From assembly GCA_002794785.1 (NCBI GenBank), contig NBBA01000007.1, forward strand, positions 62,001 through 126,000: DNA of 64,000 nt, read 5' to 3'. The notes under the pieces are model-generated. The model did no database searches. It had not been told where the DNA came from and saw only the letters and a list, made by a program, of their open reading frames with translations. Positions 11,026 to 20,428 of this stretch are shown one piece after another. The position numbers were made by a program, and so were the translations under genes. Source of the stretch: Coniferiporia sulphurascens (taxonomy: Eukaryota > Basidiomycota > Agaricomycetes > Hymenochaetales > Hymenochaetaceae). The first letter of the stretch is position 1, and each line of letters opens with the position of its first letter.

Positions 11026-11421
11026 TGTTATGATATATACGTTTTTTGATTCATGTTTCATCTCTTATTATATAATGATGGATTAGTCATTAGGTATGCT
11101 TTGTCTGATCAGTAGTAAGCAGGCACAGATAGTTCTAGAGCGATGACACCATATTGCATCAGTATGGTGACATATTACATAGTAATGGCATCATGGCTGT
11201 TTCATGCTTCTGATTGGTAGTTTATTATAGATTTGACCTGCCCTTAAGTAGTCAAATGTGTATAAGTAGCAGCCAATGCAGACCTGGGGAACTCAGTTGA
11301 GTTCTCTTAGGATATCCACTATCTCTGTGTGATCCCTCCTTGTCAACTTGCATCTCACTTTCCTAAGTTGTTTCACTGGTAGAACCTGTGTGCCTTGTTG
11401 GTGTATAGTGTTGCCCTAACA
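11026..11421 (+). repeat. Right LTR of element B
   Basis: 396 bp, TGTTATG to CCCTAACA. It is the uninterrupted counterpart of the left LTR and carries TATAAGTAG at about 11261 and the presumed transcript start AGTTGAGTTCT at 11295. It lacks 29 bp present in the left LTR (between GTTCTA repeats) and differs at several scattered positions, mostly transitions, so the element is not young. Confidence 0.95.
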
Positions 11422-11661
11422 CTATCAATTGGGATGTGCTCTTTCCTTTCTTCATATACAACAATATAAATTGAATTCATTTTGTCAAGCTATAAAGTTG
11501 GCAGTGGAGGGTTGGAGATGCAAAAGTGCTAGGTGTGTCATTGTATGTGTGTTTGTATTTGTGCTACAGAGTGGGGTAAGTAAATTGAAATGTTGCATGT
11601 AACTCTCCAATTGCTCAGGCTTATTTCTACAGATCATTTCCACTTCTCTGCACATGCGACC

Positions 11662-13138
11662 TCACAGTCTGCTATTAAGCTCCTTTGTTAGATGCGGTCG
11701 ATCTTCTTCCCTTTTTTGTCTATCTCTGATCCTTTTTCCTTTTCTGTTCTTTCCTTTCATGATTCCTCTTTCAGCATTAACTCTCTTTAGTCAGATGACT
11801 CATTATGACTCATGACCTCTCCCTTTTGGTAATACCTTCACATGACACCCCAGCCCTATAAGTAGTTGAGCCGAACATTATTGTTTCCTGTTCTTCTCTT
11901 CTACTTACCATTGTGTCGACTTAGGTATTTACCTGTATGGTCCTTTCTTTTGAGCAATCTACTTACTGTTGTGTCGACTTAGTGTTACGCGTGATCTGAA
12001 CATAGTCCCTCTGAGTCCCCCCCTCAGATTACTAGGTGTTCCCTTTGCACTAGTCAGCGTTTCATCAATCTCTTCGGGGCCCTGTCGAGTTATTCCCAGC
12101 CACTGCCTAACATCCTTGAACTCTGCACCCCACTGTCCATGCTGGATATCATCAACAAGAAAAATGTCAAAGTGGGATGATGCACCCTGTGCCATACTCT
12201 TATGCAGCAAAGTGACTGCATGGAACATACTGCACTGCAACTCAGCCATGTACTTGAGGTTCTGCTTCACCATGTCCTTCATCACCGCCAGCCCTTTCAT
12301 TGTCTTTTCAAGCTGGGGCATGATTTCATTGAGGTGCTGCACAAGCACAGTTGGGGTGATGCCAGAGAGCCAGAAGAGCATCATGTGGGCAATGGCTTTG
12401 ATCTTGTCTGAGTCATCTGAGAGGCTGCTGACAACAGGGCTGAGGAACTTATGTAGGTCAAGCTTGGAGAGGCAGGTGTCCAGCTGGGAAAAGAGGGAGG
12501 GTGGGGGAGGGGGTCAGTTGGTTGGTAGGGAGAGTGGGTGAGTGAGTGGGAGGAGGCTACACACAAGGGTGTACATCGTCTCATAGGCCGTTTTGCGAGC
12601 CTCGAGACCGTCATCGACCTTGTGTGTCCATGGCCCCATTTGTACCATCCACACCAGCTCGGGCTTAACATACATCTCCTTGTACAGTTTGGGGAGCAGC
12701 ACAGCGAGGTGGTTGCGGATCAGATGAGGCCTGTTCCATGCTGCTGTGTTGAGCACAGACATGGCAAGTCTTCATATGGTCTTATAAAAATAAAGTGGCT
12801 TGTTAGATGCTGGTTATTACCACTGACTGTAGGTTTTTTTTTGAGACATTTCAATGTGGATGTAATACATACCAAGTCTTCATTGACCATAGCTGAAAGG
12901 AAATCTGGGATGAGCATGACAAGCAGTTCATCATACAAATGTTGTGAGTCTGCAAAGGTGTATCTGATAGCAGCAATAATGGTTGCTCTTGCAGCTGTGT
13001 TCTCATTGTGGATGTGGGCCTGAAGAAAAGTCCAGCCTCTTAAGTCTATATATAATATGGAATCCAAAAATGTACATACTTGCAGTTGGGGTGGATAATG
13101 AGAAGGATTCATGGTGGTGAGTTTACCAAGACAGGCAG
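11662..13138 (-). pseudogene. CAND1/TIP120-like gene, 3' fragment, with an LTR in the last exon
   Basis: Encodes the C-terminal HEAT-repeat (TIP120) part of a cullin-associated NEDD8-dissociated protein, which regulates SCF ubiquitin ligases by exchanging substrate receptors. Recognisable blocks are MNPSHYPPQLQ, ARATIIAAIRYTFADS, NTAAWNRPHLIR, VQMGPWTHKVDDGLEARK, MYTL and PQLEKTMKG. The exons are 13080-13138, 12873-13019, 12565-12780, 12113-12483 and 11662-11685, the last two being one exon split by solo LTR D2. Introns at 13020-13079, 12781-12872 and 12484-12564 keep GT-AG borders, so this is not a processed copy. The 5' end is cut by LTR A3 at 13139. TGA at 12772 replaces an expected arginine codon. 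It ends at TGA 11662. An intact CAND1 presumably exists elsewhere. Confidence 0.85.
11686..12112 (+). mobile_element. Solo LTR, family D (copy D2)
   Basis: 427-bp TGTTAGATG...CTAACA insertion in the CAND1-like last exon with a perfect duplication TCCTT (11681-11685, 12113-12117). CTATAAGTAG at about 11858 gives the sense. Downstream it holds two copies of a block containing TTGTGTCGACTTAG (about 11911 and 11970). Confidence 0.95.
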
Positions 13139-13486
13139 TGTTACATTTTTTCCTTTGTTTTCCCCTATTTATGCTGACTCACTTCCTCTTTGTCATCACC
13201 AGTCAGCATAACTCCCCTGTTTCTCCCTATTGCACCATGATGACACCTTCTTGTGACATCCTTACTCACCCCTACTCTATTACACCATGACAATGCCTTG
13301 TTGCATCATCATGGACACCATCTGCTTACTGATAGTTCTACATCATTCCATGACCTTCCATAGTCATGTAAACCATCCCTGACCACCTGCTATGGTAGTA
13401 AACACACAGAGTAGTATAAAAGCATGTAAAGTCGAATAAGCACAAGCCCTAAGCTTGTGCTCTTTGTTCATACAAGCCACTATATG
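13139..13486 (+). mobile_element. Truncated LTR, family A (copy A3)
   Basis: Starts TGTTACATTTT and follows the family-A LTR through the AGCTTGTGCTCTT hairpin, then stops at the border of element E copy 2. The missing 3' part, with the AGGAAGCCCC repeats, is not found on the far side of E2, so E2 did not simply insert here and leave both halves in place. Confidence 0.88.
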
Positions 13487-13542
13487 TGTTAGTAAATTGA
13501 TGAAAATCATGATCACCGGATCGATGGATTAGCAAGATCGAC

Positions 13543-14151
13543 ATGACAAGACCCATAAACTTAATTGATACCAGGAACCTGTGCCAATGCTGTAAAGATG
13601 CAGATCAAGTAGCATGGAAAGCTTTTAATATTGCATGTGCAACAGTAGGACAGAATGCAGGATACGACAACTGTCAAATAACATTTGATCATACTACAAG
13701 GGAACAACAAGTGGCAGAAAGGCTAGAAGTAATAATTGAGCATAGAGCAACTATGTTCTCATATCAATTGAATAGATATGTAATCAGTGCTTACACAAGA
13801 ACCAAGATTTATAATCAGCCACATAATGAATTATGTTATCAAAGGGCGGTTATTACATCAACCAATTATGCAGAAGCGGCACACCAAATAGTTCATACTA
13901 TCAATAAACAATTACAAGAACAACTATTCGCATACAAAGCCAACTTCATAGCCAAAGGACACACAACAGTAGATCAAAAGGAACCAAACCAAAGACAGGA
14001 GTTAGTACCAATAGATAAAGAGATTATAATACAGTGGTTCAATGATGAACCTTCATATAGAGTCACACCAGGGTATAGCAGGATAACAAATATAAACGCT
14101 ATAGGACCTGAAGCGCTCTTTATGCCAATAGATGATAGGACACCAGAATGA
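13543..14151 (+). CDS. Conserved protein of element E (copy 2), function unknown
   Basis: 202-aa intact ORF, the second copy of the E protein. It has no recognisable domain. Within the first 22 residues it differs from copy 1 at several positions (for example CQCC instead of CQHC); the remainder is identical. The start is the first ATG in the frame, 56 nt from the element's end, and both copies use the same ATG. The nested SINE-like insertion lies 3' of the ORF, so it does not disturb it. Transcription would have to be driven from outside or from an unseen promoter, because the visible TATAAAAG is downstream of the ORF. Confidence 0.65.
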   Translation: MTRPINLIDTRNLCQCCKDADQVAWKAFNIACATVGQNAGYDNCQITFDHTTREQQVAERLEVIIEHRATMFSYQLNRYVISAYTRTKIYNQPHNELCYQRAVITSTNYAEAAHQIVHTINKQLQEQLFAYKANFIAKGHTTVDQKEPNQRQELVPIDKEIIIQWFNDEPSYRVTPGYSRITNINAIGPEALFMPIDDRTPE

Positions 14152-14599
14152 ACCCCTTTCAACGAAATTATGGAAGGAATGACTCAATCTTAGTCTATGG
14201 TAATAAGTAACAAGCCACAACAAGATAAGATTAAGAAGGCTAGCATAATCACTGAGCCACACAAGTATATCTAAGCATTTGGCTAAGAATAGCCAATAGA
14301 AGCAGGGTGATCAATTGAAGATGTGATTGATGGGAGCCAAGTATAGCGCATCGCACAGCAGAACCGATTAGGAAATAAGGAGAAGCATCCTAGGTATAGT
14401 AGTATCCGAGAATGGTTACCTTAGGTATTGAACTATATGACTCGATGGAAACTCAGGGAAGGTTCTGGCATAAGATAAAGATAGCATAGTAGGCTGTAGA
14501 ACATACTGGAATATGCAACTGACTCATAGGAAGCTAAGAATAGTAAATAGCATGTACAGGATTGTACCGGAATATTCCTATGACTTATAAAGAGAGAGT

Positions 14600-15410
14600 C
14601 GCTTCTTGCACTCTGACCACCACCATCTCACCCAACAACCTCTCACAAAGTGCACCACTCTGGTCTCTCTCTTTTCGTGCAGTCGCCTCTTTTTTCACCA
14701 TTCCCCCCCCCTTCCCCCATTCCCCCATGCCCCCTTTTATTCCTTCACCTCCCGGTGCCAAACTTCAAAACCATGACCACATATGAACCCTTCAACCTCA
14801 TTGACAAAAATCAGCACATACTAGACTGGGCCAGGCGCCAGTACAAACTCCAGGTCGTCAGCATCGTCGAACAACCATATAATTCATGGCACATCCTCCT
14901 CTACTGAGAACACCTTAGCCTTTATGGCCCGTGCTTGGACTTAACATCAGTCCTCCTACAATTTGCAGTCAACTTCACACCTCATGGCAACCTGCCCCTA
15001 GCCTCATGCACACATGCCGCTCCAAGTGCTGTCACGTCACCCCTCTCAGAGCCACAAATTTCAGACATTAAACAATTCAAACCACACCCACCCACACATC
15101 ATAAAAAATCAAGTAGTTTCTCCCACCTTACACAATCAGTATTAGCCATCATAGAATCCATAAAACCACCACCCTCTCCTACACAATTTGTTATTCCAAT
15201 TCATATCCCACCTGACAAAATTATTTAGACACTTCCGACCACAAAACCTCACACATCCATAGCCTTAAACCCAGACACTTTATACCTTGTTAATCTCCTC
15301 TTGCACGATACTTCATATGGTCTCATATCCGCGTCTTTTACTTTGTAATGTAGCGGTATATAAATGCAGAATTAAAAATAAAAAATAAAAAATAAAAATA
15401 AAGAGAGAGT
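14600..15410 (+). mobile_element. Non-LTR (SINE/LINE-derived) insertion in E copy 2
   Basis: Absent from E copy 1. It is bordered by a 13-bp direct repeat ATAAAGAGAGAGT (14587-14599, 15398-15410), and its 3' end is an A-rich tail of AAAAAT units (about 15371-15398). An A-rich tail plus a long target-site duplication indicates target-primed reverse transcription. The 5' part is pyrimidine-rich with CCCC runs and a short open frame. No RT domain is present, so it is either a non-autonomous derivative or internally deleted. Confidence 0.75.
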
Positions 15411-15647
15411 AGTATGTTGTAGTAGCTACCAGAACATAGTAAATAGGCTACAACATGTAGGGTATAAAAGCCCAACATAAAATTGCGGTAAAAAGCAGTT
15501 TAATTCATCTCTTGTCTCTTACCACCATCATCAGCTCTAACACTCTAGCGAGTGAAGGGTATCAAGCCTACCCTAAACTAACTAGTATTATTTGTGTGAA
15601 TCTGTTATCACTTGCTTCAATCCCTTATTCAGGGAGTGAATCTAACA

Positions 15648-17974
15648 GCTTGGTTGGGTGCATGTTGATTTTCATCTGTTGACACACAGCACAGCCTTTG
15701 ATGTAATTTCCAATGAAGACGGTAAGTCCGGGCCACCAGTAGTGCTGTCATACTAGTTGGGACGTTTTGAAAAGGCCCAGATGTCCAAATGATGGAAGGT
15801 CATGGAACATTTGTAATATTTCCCATTTGATATTGGCATTGTCTGGTATGTAGATCTGTTTCTGGTATCGGAGGATCCTGGAATCGACTGTCCAATTATC
15901 TAATGAGAAGCAGAATGGGGATGGAATTTTCAGGGAGTGGGCATCCTGAATGGTTTTTGTGAAGGAATTGAGTTCCTGCATGTCCTGAATCCAGTTCTGG
16001 AGATCTATATTGATGGTACCGATGAATAATGTGTCAGGCAACATAACACGTTCTTTCAGTGGTTCCTTGCTGTGGTCAGGTCGTCTAGATAACGCATCGG
16101 CTCCAGGGATTGACTTTCCTGGTCGATGGGTGATTACACAATTGAACTGGGAGAGGAACAGGTTCCATCACGATTGAACTGGGAGAGGAACAGGTTCCAT
16201 CACGATTGTCTAGGTGTTAAGCGGCACTCGGAGTGGAAATACGAGAGGTTCTTGTGATTGCACCAGATTGTGGTGGTGTGGGGGTTGCCAAGTAAATAGT
16301 GGTGCCAAGTTTTGAGACCACATATTATGCCAAGAAGTTCTCTGTCATAGACTTCATAGTGCTGTTGGGCCAGTCCAAACGTTTCCGATATGTAACTGCA
16401 AGGCTGAAGATCGCCATTGGAATTTGCTTGGTAGAGGATGGCTCCTGAAGCAACCTTAGATGTGTCCACTTCGAGGATAAATGGCTTGGTGGGATCAGGT
16501 ATGAGTAAGGCTGGCTTGTCAAGGAAAAGTGTTTTGAGTTTAGTAAATGCTTGGTCTCGTTCAGGTGTCCATTTCCATGGTTCATTGGTGTGGGTAAGCT
16601 CGTTAAGTGGGTACACAATATCTGAGAAACTGGGGATGAAATGCCTGTAATAATTACAGAATCCCATAAAGCTTCGAAGCTGTTTGATGGTACATGGAGT
16701 GGGCCAGTCGGCAATGCTGGCAAGTTTGATAGGGTCCATGTGGATGTTATCCGGGGTAATGATCATTCCCAGAAATTCGACACATTGTACCCCGAAGAGA
16801 CACTTCTCCGGTTTGCAATAGAGATTGTTTGCGGCACATATGTCAAGGATGCGGCAGGTACGCTGATAAAGTTCTTCCATTGAGTTAGCCGGGATGAGTA
16901 TGTCATCCATGTAGATCATGGTTCCATCTTCGAGAATTACGAAGCAGAATGTGTCATCCATGAAAGCTTGGAATGTGGCTGGCGAGTTGCATAAGCCAAA
17001 GAACATGATGGTTGGTTCAAATAGGCCTTGAGGAGTTTTAAAAGCAGCTTTCCATTGATCACTGTCTTTTATCCGAATGTTATTGTAGCCAGAGTGGAGG
17101 TCAAGTTTTGTGAAATACTTGGCTCCTTTGAGTTTGTCCATGAGATTGCTGATCAGGGGTAATGGGTATGCATTCTTGATGGTTCCCTCATTAAGGGCTC
17201 GGTAGTCTTGGCATCTGCAAAGGCTGGTGTCCTTTTTCCCAACAAAAAAGAAAGGAGATGCCATAGGTGACTTGGATGGGCAGATGTAGCTTTTGCAAAG
17301 GTTTTCGTCTAGGAATTTGTCGAGTGCTGCCAGTTCTTTGGGTGCCAGTGGATAGACTTTACAGTCACATGGTACGAAATCAGGTTTGAGATCGATGGCG
17401 TGGTCATATGGTCTAGAGATTGGGAATTGTTCCGCAGATTTCTTACAGAAGATATTGAGGTACCAGTGGTATTCAGATGGAATTATGTCCTCCATGGGTT
17501 TCGTTTCTTTAACCTGTTCCTGAGCGAGCGAGGTAGCAGTGGTGACTTTTGCGATAGAGAGAGTGCCTTTGTTCCAATCAATAACCGGGTTGTGGTTCTT
17601 TAACCACAGTAGGCCGAGGATAATGTCTTCCTTTCCAAGGGATGTTATGAGGAGTTTCATTGGGAGGGATTTCCCTTCAATGTTGGTCAACCGCCAGGTA
17701 TACTGGGTGATGGTTCTGTGTTCATTCTTAGTTCTGTCCGCATTTAGAACAATGATGGGACAAGGAAGTGGGCAGGTCGGAATGCAATGCTTAATCACAA
17801 ATTTAGCATCGATGAATTGGCCTTCTGCGCCAGAGTCGATGAGCGCATTGGCAGGGATGGTTTGGTCATACACAATCATAGAAATTGGGATCTTCATTGT
17901 AGGGAGTGAAGGATCAGAATTTACAATTGGAGACATGGTAACAGGAAGACTTAGCATCTGTCTAAACTTCCTCT
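15648..17974 (-). pseudogene. pol of Ty3/gypsy element C, partial
   Basis: Read right to left: protease with NALIDSGAE (about 17840), RT with YMDD (about 16905), RNase H with YEVYDRELLGI (about 16350), and the integrase zinc domain (about 15800-15690), ending abruptly in integrase at 15648 where E copy 2 begins. One open stretch of about 585 codons (17957-16203) precedes the first TGA at 16200. A second TGA is at 15748; both replace expected arginine. A 32-bp tandem duplication (16141-16172 and 16173-16204) adds a frameshift in RNase H. Pol is in the -1 frame relative to gag. Confidence 0.92.
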
Positions 17975-17977
17975 TTA

Positions 17978-17984
17978 AAAACCC
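17978..17984 (-). promoter_or_regulatory. -1 ribosomal frameshift site of element C
   Basis: On the coding strand the last gag codons read G GGT TTT TAA, giving the X-XXY-YYZ heptamer GGGTTTT directly before the stop. Slipping back one base opens the pol frame, which continues without a stop into the protease. It matches the classic slippery-site rule; the downstream RNA structure was not assessed. Confidence 0.7.
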
Positions 17985-18916
17985 TGTTTATCCAGGATGT
18001 CAAAGGTCTCATTTATCCTTGTTGTATCAAATTGGCTGAGCAGTTTGCAGATGTTGGCAGCAATGTGCTCAGGGGTATCTTCCTCCGGAGCAGGTTCTGC
18101 TGTCTCGACAATGGGAAATGCATTATCGATGGTGCGCATGGTACGAGGCTGGCTAGAGCTTTGTTTGTACTTGGTGCAGTCTCATGCATTGTGGCCTTTT
18201 TCATGGCATGCAAGGCATTGTCCTTCCCGAATGCACCTGGTGCGTTCTTCCTCAGTGAGGCATGGTGGTCGGTTGGTAGTGTCGACCTGCGTACTACATG
18301 AGTTGGGCTGGAATTGATGGTGCTGCTGGCTGCCAAGGTTGTGAAAACGGTTTTCTTGTTTAATGGGAGTTTGTCCCGGGCCACAGAGGGCCTTGAGTCA
18401 TTGGTAGACTGCGTCCTGTTTAGAGGCCTCGCGATACCATTCCTCGATGGTGGTGGGTGGCTTGGCATTAGAAAGAATGTGCGCTAGAAGGCCGTGTTTG
18501 AGCCCTTTCTCATAGATGGGAATGAGGTTGTTGTCACCAGACATCCCGGCTCGGGTGACAAGGGACTGGAAACGGCTGTTATAGTCGTCAGTGGAGCCAG
18601 TCTGCTGGAGGGTCATGATTTCCTGGGAGGCTTCTGCAATGTCATCAGTGGTGATGAACATGTTTTTGAAGTTGCATTTGAAGTCGCCCCAGGTTCCATA
18701 GCCAATGATGGTAGAGAGGACCTGACCATTCTTGTCTTTAGCGAAGGCAGACGCTAGTGTCTCACAGTTGATGGCCCAATCTCCAGCAGTGCCTGTTTGC
18801 ATGTAGGAGAGGACAAAGTTGATCTTTAATTTGTCAGTGTTATAGATGTGATGGTTGATGTGAAGGTATGCTTTGCAGCTCGAGAGGAAGCATCTGGTGT
18901 ATTTGCGGTCCCCATC

Positions 18917-19475
18917 TGTTACAATTTTCCTTTACTTTCCCTTATGCGCTGACTCACTTCCTCTTCATCATCATCAGTCAGCGCAACTCCCCCATTTCTC
19001 TGTCTTACTCATCCCTATCTACCTTGCACCATAAGACGCCATGATGACACCTTATTGCATCATCATGACGTGCTTTGCTTACTGATCACCGTACTTGTAT
19101 TACCAAGGCCTTCCTTGCGTTTCCATGACCTTCCATAGGCTGGTAAACATACCTAACCAAGTCGCTACAGTAGCAAACACATAGAGTAGCATATAAGCAT
19201 GTAACTTCCGTAGCACAAGCCCTAAGCTTGTGCTCTTTGTTCATACAAGCCAATTATCTGCTACCACCAGTCTACTGTGTGCTCCTTGCCCCATTAGTCG
19301 CTTCGTCGTAACCCGACTCACCACGATAAGCCTACTGCGTCCACATCGCCGATCAGGAAGCCCCACCGACGATCCCCCTCGACTTACGACATCTAGGAAG
19401 CCCCGTTGCCGTACCATCAGTTCCGACAATCAGGAAGCCCCGACGTCGATCATCGCATAACTGTTGAGCTTAACA
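18917..19475 (+). mobile_element. Solo LTR, family A (copy A4)
   Basis: 559-bp TGTTAC...TTAACA insertion with a perfect duplication CCATC (18912-18916, 19476-19480). It lies in the gag of element C, and gag coding is continuous across it once removed. It carries the family hairpin and the three AGGAAGCCCC repeats. Confidence 0.95.
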
Positions 19476-19869
19476 CCATCGAAAGTGTTGGGACATGCAA
19501 GGTTAATTTCCTTGGGGGCTGGTGTGTTGGACGACATGTCATCTTCGTCATCATCTTCCGGGGTTGGTGTTTTAGTGTGGGGAAAGCGGGTGCAGTAATC
19601 TGGTACGTTTGCAGCAAAAGTGATGCAGGCATCTTTGGCGTTGTTAGCTTTAGACCACTGGTAGTCTCTGTGGGTGTTTTGGAGCCAGGTGTAGTAGTTG
19701 AACTCAGAGGAGAGGGGTTGTTTCTTTTTGAAGCACTTGAGTTCATGGTCCCAGGTGGCGCCGATGATCTGGGCAGTGGGGAAGGGTGCTTTTGATGACA
19801 GGGTGGGCAGAGGGTTGGTGCTTGGATGTTGGATATGTCAGCAAAAAAAAGTGGGAAAGCTTGTGCTAG

Positions 19870-20428
19870 TGTTAAGCTCAACGGTTACACGGTGATCAAC
19901 ATTGGGGCTTCCTGATCGTCAAGGCTGGGAGTGATGGCAACAGGACTTCCTGATGCCGGTAATGAAGTGGATCGACAGTGGGGCTTCCTGATCATCAAGA
20001 AGGTACACAGTGTCTTTTAGAAGAGTCTGGTTACAACAAAGTGGCTGATGACTAGGTAGAGCACACAGTAAACTGTGAGGCACATATAATGGGCTTGTAT
20101 GAACAAAGAGCACAAGCTTAGGGTTTGTGCTACCAAGGTTACATGCTTATATGCTACTCCTATGTGTTTGCTACTGTAGTGTCTTGTGTAAGGTCATTTA
20201 CATGGCTATGGAAGGTCATGGAAACCCAAGGAAGGTCTTGGTAATACAAGTATGGTGATCAGTAAGCAAAGCATGTCATGATGGTGCGATATGGCGTCAT
20301 CATGGCATCTTATGGTTTAATGTGAATAAGGATGAGTAATGGAGAGAAATGGGGGAGTTGCGCTGACTGATGATGATGAATAGGAAGTGAGTCAGCGCAG
20401 TAAGGGAAAAGTAAAGAAAAACGTAACA
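19870..20428 (-). mobile_element. LTR, family A (copy A5)
   Basis: 559-bp TGTTAAG...GTAACA in opposite orientation to A4, only 394 bp away. The flanks GCTAG and GGTAC do not match, so one side has been rearranged. Its right neighbour is a family-D-like LTR fragment rather than more gag. Confidence 0.9.

Larger units (their letters stand above)
2532..11421 (+). mobile_element. Full-length chromodomain Ty3/gypsy element B, with three nested insertions
   Basis: Two LTRs in direct orientation (2532-3518 and 11026-11421) enclose gag, protease, RT, RNase H, integrase and a C-terminal chromodomain, followed by a polypurine tract. Subtracting nested insertions A1, E1 and A2 with their duplicated 5-bp sites leaves about 6.4 kb, a normal size for the group. 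The flanks do not match (ATATG left, CTATC right). The left side lies inside another Ty3 pol and the right side lies next to a host gene, so the element probably formed by recombination between two copies, or one end has been rearranged. It is dead: twelve in-frame TGA codons and one TAA. Confidence 0.93.
13487..15647 (+). mobile_element. Element E copy 2, interrupted by a SINE-like insertion
   Basis: TGTTAG...CTAACA, 2161 bp; without the 811-bp nested insertion it is 1350 bp, against 1349 bp for copy 1. Positions 13609-14502 appear base-for-base identical to 4900-5793 of copy 1 (RC), while both outer parts differ by about 6-11 percent. The 5-bp flanks differ (ATATG left, GCTTG right). Left is a truncated LTR A3 and right is an interrupted integrase gene of element C, which suggests that E copies at two sites recombined. 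TATAAAAG is at 15473-15480. Confidence 0.88.
17975..19869 (-). pseudogene. gag of Ty3/gypsy element C, interrupted by solo LTR A4
   Basis: Capsid/nucleocapsid gene in the order 19869-19476, LTR A4, 18916-17975. The capsid region includes DWAINCETLA and a Ty3-like TTIEEWYREA block. The CCHC knuckle (CLACHEKGHNA..C) is broken by TGA at 18182, and another TGA is at 18398; both sit at arginine positions. Gag ends TAA at 17975-17977, directly preceded by the slippery heptamer GGGTTTT (17978-17984). The N-terminal end is lost at LTR A5 (19870), so the start codon is not visible. Confidence 0.88.
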
